A stretch of 64,000 bases of DNA from Nocardioides palaemonis (GTDB lineage: Bacteria > Actinomycetota > Actinomycetes > Propionibacteriales > Nocardioidaceae), in assembly GCF_018275325.1 (NCBI RefSeq), contig NZ_JAGVQR010000001.1, positions 2,356,001-2,420,000 on the forward strand, given 5' to 3'. Positions 60,832 through 64,000 of the stretch are shown here, one piece after another. The first letter of the stretch is position 1. Each line of letters starts with the position of its first letter. The position numbers and the translations under genes were made by a program. The notes under the pieces were generated by a model that ran no database searches, was not told where the DNA came from, and saw only the letters and a program-made list of their open reading frames with translations.

Positions 60832-61133
60832 TGGCCAAGAAGTCGAAGATCGTCGCCAACGAACGGCGCAAGCAGGTCGTCGCCCGGCACGCCGAGCGGC
60901 GGGCCGCGCTGAAGCAGCAGCTGCGCACCGCCGCCACCGTCGAGGAGCGCGACGCCGCCGTCCGGGCACTCGCACGACTCCCCCGCGACGCCAGCCCGGT
61001 CCGGGTCCGCAACCGCGACCAGGTCGACGGCCGCCCGCGTGGGCACCTCCGCAAGGCCGGGGTCTCGCGGATCACCTTCCGCCAGATGGCACACCGCGGC
61101 GAGCTCCCAGGCATCACGAAGTCGTCCTGGTGA
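60831..61133 (+). CDS. rpsN: Zinc-independent ribosomal protein S14
   Basis: 100-residue S14 of the long, cysteine-free type: [20 protein letters not shown], central [20 protein letters not shown] and C-terminal [20 protein letters not shown] then GITKSSW. The short zinc form of about 61 residues has a CxxC finger; this one does not. Start overlaps the rpmG stop by one base. It ends the operon, and a GC hairpin follows. Confidence 0.94.
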   Translation: MAKKSKIVANERRKQVVARHAERRAALKQQLRTAATVEERDAAVRALARLPRDASPVRVRNRDQVDGRPRGHLRKAGVSRITFRQMAHRGELPGITKSSW

Positions 61134-61135
61134 GA

Positions 61136-61160
61136 CCCCGCCTCGAATTCCCGGGCGGGG
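61136..61160 (+). terminator. Possible hairpin after the ribosomal operon
   Basis: CCCCGCC (61136-61142) and GGCGGGG (61154-61160) form a 7-bp GC stem around an 11-base loop, three bases after the rpsN stop. There is no T-run, so termination is plausible but not certain. Confidence 0.45.
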
Positions 61161-61253
61161 GTGCCGAGCCCTAGGATGAGCGGCAGCAGAGGGTTACACG
61201 CGTCCTTGGAGGTGGGTTCGGCGCGTCGTTCCGACGCACCCTGAAGGACCCCC

Positions 61254-62513
61254 GTGACCCCTCTCGCCTCCTACCGCCGACTCCTCGAGCTGGCGGGCCC
61301 GACCTACGTGCTCGTCGCCTTCGTCGGGCGTCTCCCGCTGGCCATGAGCCAGCTCGGCACCCTCCTCCTCGTCTCGACGGCGAGCGGCAGCTACGGCCTC
61401 GGCGGCCTGAGCGCCGGCGCGCTCGCCGTCGCCAACGCGCTGGGCGCGCCGGTGGCCGGGTCGCTCGCCGACCGGGTCGGCCAGCGCCACGTCGTGCTCG
61501 TGCAGTCGCTGCTCGGCGCGACGGGCCTGGCCGCGCTGGTCCTGGTCGTCGGCCGCGACGCCGCCGACGTCGCCGTGGTCCTCACCGCCGCGGCCACCGG
61601 GCTGGTGCTGCCGCAGGTCGGCCCGCTGGCGCGGGTGCGGTGGCGGCCGCTCACCCGGTCGACCGGCGAGCACCAGAGGCGGCTGGTCGACGCCGCGTTC
61701 TCCTACGAGGGCGCGGCCGACGAGGCGTCGTTCGCCATCGGCCCTGCCCTCGTCGGTCTCTCGGTCGCCGTCGCCTCCCCGTCCGGCGCCCTGCTGCTCG
61801 CCGCGGTCCTGCTCGCCGTCTTCGGGTCCGCGTTCGCGCTCGACCCCTCGGCCCGCCTGACCCACGCCACCGCCCACCCGCTCGGTGGCGCGGGGCGGCT
61901 CGTGGGCGCCGCCTTCGTGGTGCTCGTGGTCGCGCAGCTGACCATCGGCACGCTGTTCGGTGCGACCCAGACCGGCGCGACCGTCCTGGCCACCGACGCC
62001 GGCCGACCCGGCGCCGCCGGCCTGGTGCACGCCACGCTCGGCGTCGGCAGCGCGATCGCCGGCCTGGCGACGGCGTACGTCCCCGAGCGGGTCTCCCACC
62101 AGCGCCGCGCGCTCGCCGCGGCGTGCGCGCTGCTCGTCCTCTCGCTCCCGCTGCTGCTCGTCGGGTCGCTGCTGACGGCCGCAGCCACGGTGCTGCTGCT
62201 CGGCTTCGCGGTCGCGCCCTACATGATCGCGGTCTTCTCGCTCGCCGAGCGGGTCGTGCCGCCGGCCCGGGTCGGCGCCGCGATGACGATGCTGGCCAGC
62301 GCGACCGGCATGGGCTATGCCCTGGGCTCGAGCCTGGCGGGACGGCTCGCCGACCAGTCCGGCGCGACCGCCGCCTTCTGCGTGACCGTCGGCGCGACCG
62401 TGCTCGCCGTCGGGCTGATGTCGACCCAGCAGCGCCGGCTCGACCGCGCCGCCCGCGCCGGCACAGCCCCACTGGCGCCGGAGGTCGCCGCGGCGTCGAC
62501 GCCCCTCGGCTGA
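61254..62513 (+). CDS. MFS transporter
   Basis: 419-residue, 12-span major facilitator protein. The MFS motif A lies in GAPVAGSLADRVGQRHVVLV; spans are regular and the second half has ATAYVPERVSHQRRALAAAC and GYALGSSLAGRLADQSG. It resembles drug or metabolite exporters, but the substrate cannot be read. GTG at 61254 is preceded by GAAGGAC. It begins 120 bases after rpsN, probably its own unit, though read-through from the ribosomal operon is possible. The C-terminal tail is Ala-rich. Confidence 0.88.
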   Translation: MTPLASYRRLLELAGPTYVLVAFVGRLPLAMSQLGTLLLVSTASGSYGLGGLSAGALAVANALGAPVAGSLADRVGQRHVVLVQSLLGATGLAALVLVVGRDAADVAVVLTAAATGLVLPQVGPLARVRWRPLTRSTGEHQRRLVDAAFSYEGAADEASFAIGPALVGLSVAVASPSGALLLAAVLLAVFGSAFALDPSARLTHATAHPLGGAGRLVGAAFVVLVVAQLTIGTLFGATQTGATVLATDAGRPGAAGLVHATLGVGSAIAGLATAYVPERVSHQRRALAAACALLVLSLPLLLVGSLLTAAATVLLLGFAVAPYMIAVFSLAERVVPPARVGAAMTMLASATGMGYALGSSLAGRLADQSGATAAFCVTVGATVLAVGLMSTQQRRLDRAARAGTAPLAPEVAAASTPLG

Positions 62514-62622
62514 GGGCCGTTCGCCGCGAACTCCGGCGCCGACCTGCCCAGCCGGGTAGGTTGGCGGGGTCCGCGACGCTGAGGCACCGTGCCGCCGCCC
62601 CGCCGGGCAGGTCGGATGCCGC

Positions 62623-62883
62623 ATGGATCGCGCAGGACCCCCCGCCGGCGAGGCGGGCCGTGACCACCTCGCCACGCTACTCGCCGAGGTGCACGTCGCC
62701 CGTCGTCGTCTCGATGGCGCCCGCAACGGTGCCGCCCGCGCCTCGGACGTCCAGGTCCTGCGCCAGGCACTCCTGCAGACCCTCGAGGCCTACGCCGGCG
62801 CGCTCGCCGAGGCCGGCGCCCCGCTCCCCTACCGCCTGCGGGACGAGATCGGCCTGCTCAAGGGACTCGGCGGACGCGGCTGA
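62623..62883 (+). CDS. Small conserved-looking hypothetical protein
   Basis: 86-residue soluble protein with two long helices: RDHLATLLAEVHVARRRLDG and VQVLRQALLQTLEAYAGALA, ending PYRLRDEIGLLKGLGGRG. Codon positions show the strong third-position GC bias of true genes here. No family is recognised. A TAGGTT box at about 62557 could drive it with a leader of some 60 bases. It is convergent with the GH16 gene, whose stop is seven bases away. Confidence 0.65.
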   Translation: MDRAGPPAGEAGRDHLATLLAEVHVARRRLDGARNGAARASDVQVLRQALLQTLEAYAGALAEAGAPLPYRLRDEIGLLKGLGGRG

Positions 62884-62889
62884 CCCGGG

Positions 62890-64000
62890 TCAGGGGGCAC
62901 CCGGCGCGCCCGTCTCCCAGACCCGCACCCAGTCGACCTCCATGTGCTGGGGCAGGTGCCGCTCCTTGATCTTCGGCAGCTCGTAGTCGGCCGAGATCAG
63001 GCTGAGGATCGGGAACTGGTCGACGGCCGAGACACCGCGTCGCATCCGCCCGGTCTCGCGGCCGTCGATCCGGAACACCAGCAGCCGCGGACGCCACTCG
63101 ACCGAGAACACGTGGAAGTTGCGCGACCAGCCGTCGCGCGGTCCGCCGAGGAACGACGCCTGGTCGCGGACCCAGCCGCCGCTGCTCACCCGCCGGCGAC
63201 CCTCGTAGCGGTGCATGAAGGTCGCCAGCCCGCCCTGCGGGTGGTGGTCGCCGAAGTACTCGACGACGTCGATCTCGCTGCCGGCCGCCCCGGGGTACAT
63301 CCCGCTGGCGGGCTGGAGCCAGAACGCGCCGTGCTGCCCCCGCATCCGGTGGAAGCGCACGCGGGCAGCGGCGACGCCGTAGCGGAACGCGTAGCGGCCC
63401 TCGGTGCCGATGTGGCCGTTGAGGCGGTACGCATAGCTGCCGCGCGCCTTCTCCTGGTCCCTCCCCCGGATCCGGCACCGTCCGGTGGCGTCGGGGTCGA
63501 CGAGCACGCTGAGCCGCGCCGTGCCGCCCTCCACCCGCACCGCGTCGGGGTCGCCCTTGGCGCACGAGCGCCGGCTGCCCGGGACCACCTCGGGGCTCCG
63601 GGTGCTCCAGGACGGGCCGACGGAGGTGCCGGAGAACTCGTCGCCGAACGACGGCCGCAGCCACGGCTGCGTGCTGACCGGGCGGCTGGTGATCCCGCGC
63701 AGGCCGCGGGTCGCCATCACCCGCACCCGGTAGGTCAGTGCGTGCCCGTCTGCCGAGGTCGCGGCGGCCATCTCGACGCGGCCGCGGCCGTCCTGGCGGC
63801 GCGTCGCGAGGGTGTCCCACGTGCCGTCGCGCAGCACCTGCAACCGCACCCGCCGTCCCTGTCGGGCGGGTCGCGCGGTCACGACCAGTGGCGAACGGGC
63901 AGCGTCCGCGGCGGCGGCGTCGCGGCCGCGCTGCACGACCGGCGGCAGCACCTCGAGCCGCACCCGCTGGTGCGGCGTGACCTGCAGCGACGAGCTCGGA
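62890..64000 (-). CDS. Glycoside hydrolase family 16 protein, 5' end outside window
   Basis: At least 370 residues, open to the right edge, so the N-terminus (and any signal peptide) is missing. The visible N-terminal part (about 100 residues, with TARPARQGRRVRLQVLRDGT) resembles a beta-sandwich repeat. The GH16 domain begins at FGDEFSGTSVGPSW and holds the catalytic GSEIDVVEYFGD (E-I-D-x-x-E), then FSVEWRPRLLVFRIDGRETG, and ends HMEVDWVRVWE. GH16 enzymes cleave beta-1,3/1,4-glucans or galactans, so an extracellular laminarinase-like role is inferred. Confidence 0.92.
   Translation of the reverse strand, partial: PSSSLQVTPHQRVRLEVLPPVVQRGRDAAAADAARSPLVVTARPARQGRRVRLQVLRDGTWDTLATRRQDGRGRVEMAAATSADGHALTYRVRVMATRGLRGITSRPVSTQPWLRPSFGDEFSGTSVGPSWSTRSPEVVPGSRRSCAKGDPDAVRVEGGTARLSVLVDPDATGRCRIRGRDQEKARGSYAYRLNGHIGTEGRYAFRYGVAAARVRFHRMRGQHGAFWLQPASGMYPGAAGSEIDVVEYFGDHHPQGGLATFMHRYEGRRRVSSGGWVRDQASFLGGPRDGWSRNFHVFSVEWRPRLLVFRIDGRETGRMRRGVSAVDQFPILSLISADYELPKIKERHLPQHMEVDWVRVWETGAPGAP

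Overview
The window is very GC-rich, densely coding actinobacterial DNA. Its marker families (DUF222/13E12 HNH proteins, DUF2510, DUF6461, a class E sortase, a SigB/SigF-type sigma factor, the imuA'-imuB-dnaE2 cassette, Zur-controlled zinc-free ribosomal proteins) fit Propionibacteriales, most likely a Nocardioides-like organism. The genus is inference. Many genes start 6-7 bases after a TANNNT box, as expected for leaderless actinobacterial transcripts.

Layout. 1-4 kb: the start codon end of a receiver protein, chrA abutting the tail of a broken YnfA gene, and a DosS-like GAF histidine kinase. 4-10 kb: DUF1349 protein, WrbA, a BLUF photoreceptor followed by a scrap of a histidine kinase, an SDR, a secreted HNH lipoprotein, and a frameshifted LPXTG surface protein facing a class E sortase. 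10-19 kb: an ABC-F ATPase, two coupled SDRs, a compositionally distinct patch with a DUF2510-HIRAN protein, a DUF222 HNH protein, a thiolase, and a stress sigma factor preceded by four 11-bp repeats.

18.7-30.7 kb is a nitrate-respiration locus. One transcript probably carries a cysteine-rich winged-helix regulator, narGHJI, a CBS protein and a receiver protein. The divergent one carries two nitrate/nitrite transporters and a YwiC-like membrane protein. A 26-bp inverted repeat lies just upstream of the regulator start. 31-36 kb: acetate kinase facing phosphoketolase (together an acetyl-phosphate to ATP route) and an AI-2E family permease.

36.2-41.5 kb is a six-gene overlapping operon: UbiA prenyltransferase, geranylgeranyl-reductase-like flavoprotein, type III polyketide synthase, ICMT-like methyltransferase, FAD monooxygenase and IPP isomerase. 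It probably makes a prenylated, reduced, methylated polyketide lipid, and it is the best candidate for an undescribed pathway here. 41.5-49 kb: DUF6461 protein, zwf, fetB-like permease and a tandem pair of membrane hybrid-looking (but receiver-less) histidine kinases.

48.8-54.6 kb is the SOS mutagenesis cassette imuA'-imuB-dnaE2 behind a perfect LexA box. Then come selO, prfC with a strong terminator, an HU gene and zur. Directly after zur, behind a Zur-like box, lies an operon for cysteine-free ribosomal proteins (L31 frameshifted, L32, L36, L28, L33, S14) with a CobW-related protein that lacks a P-loop. The window ends with an MFS transporter, a small unknown gene and a GH16 glycosidase cut by the right edge.
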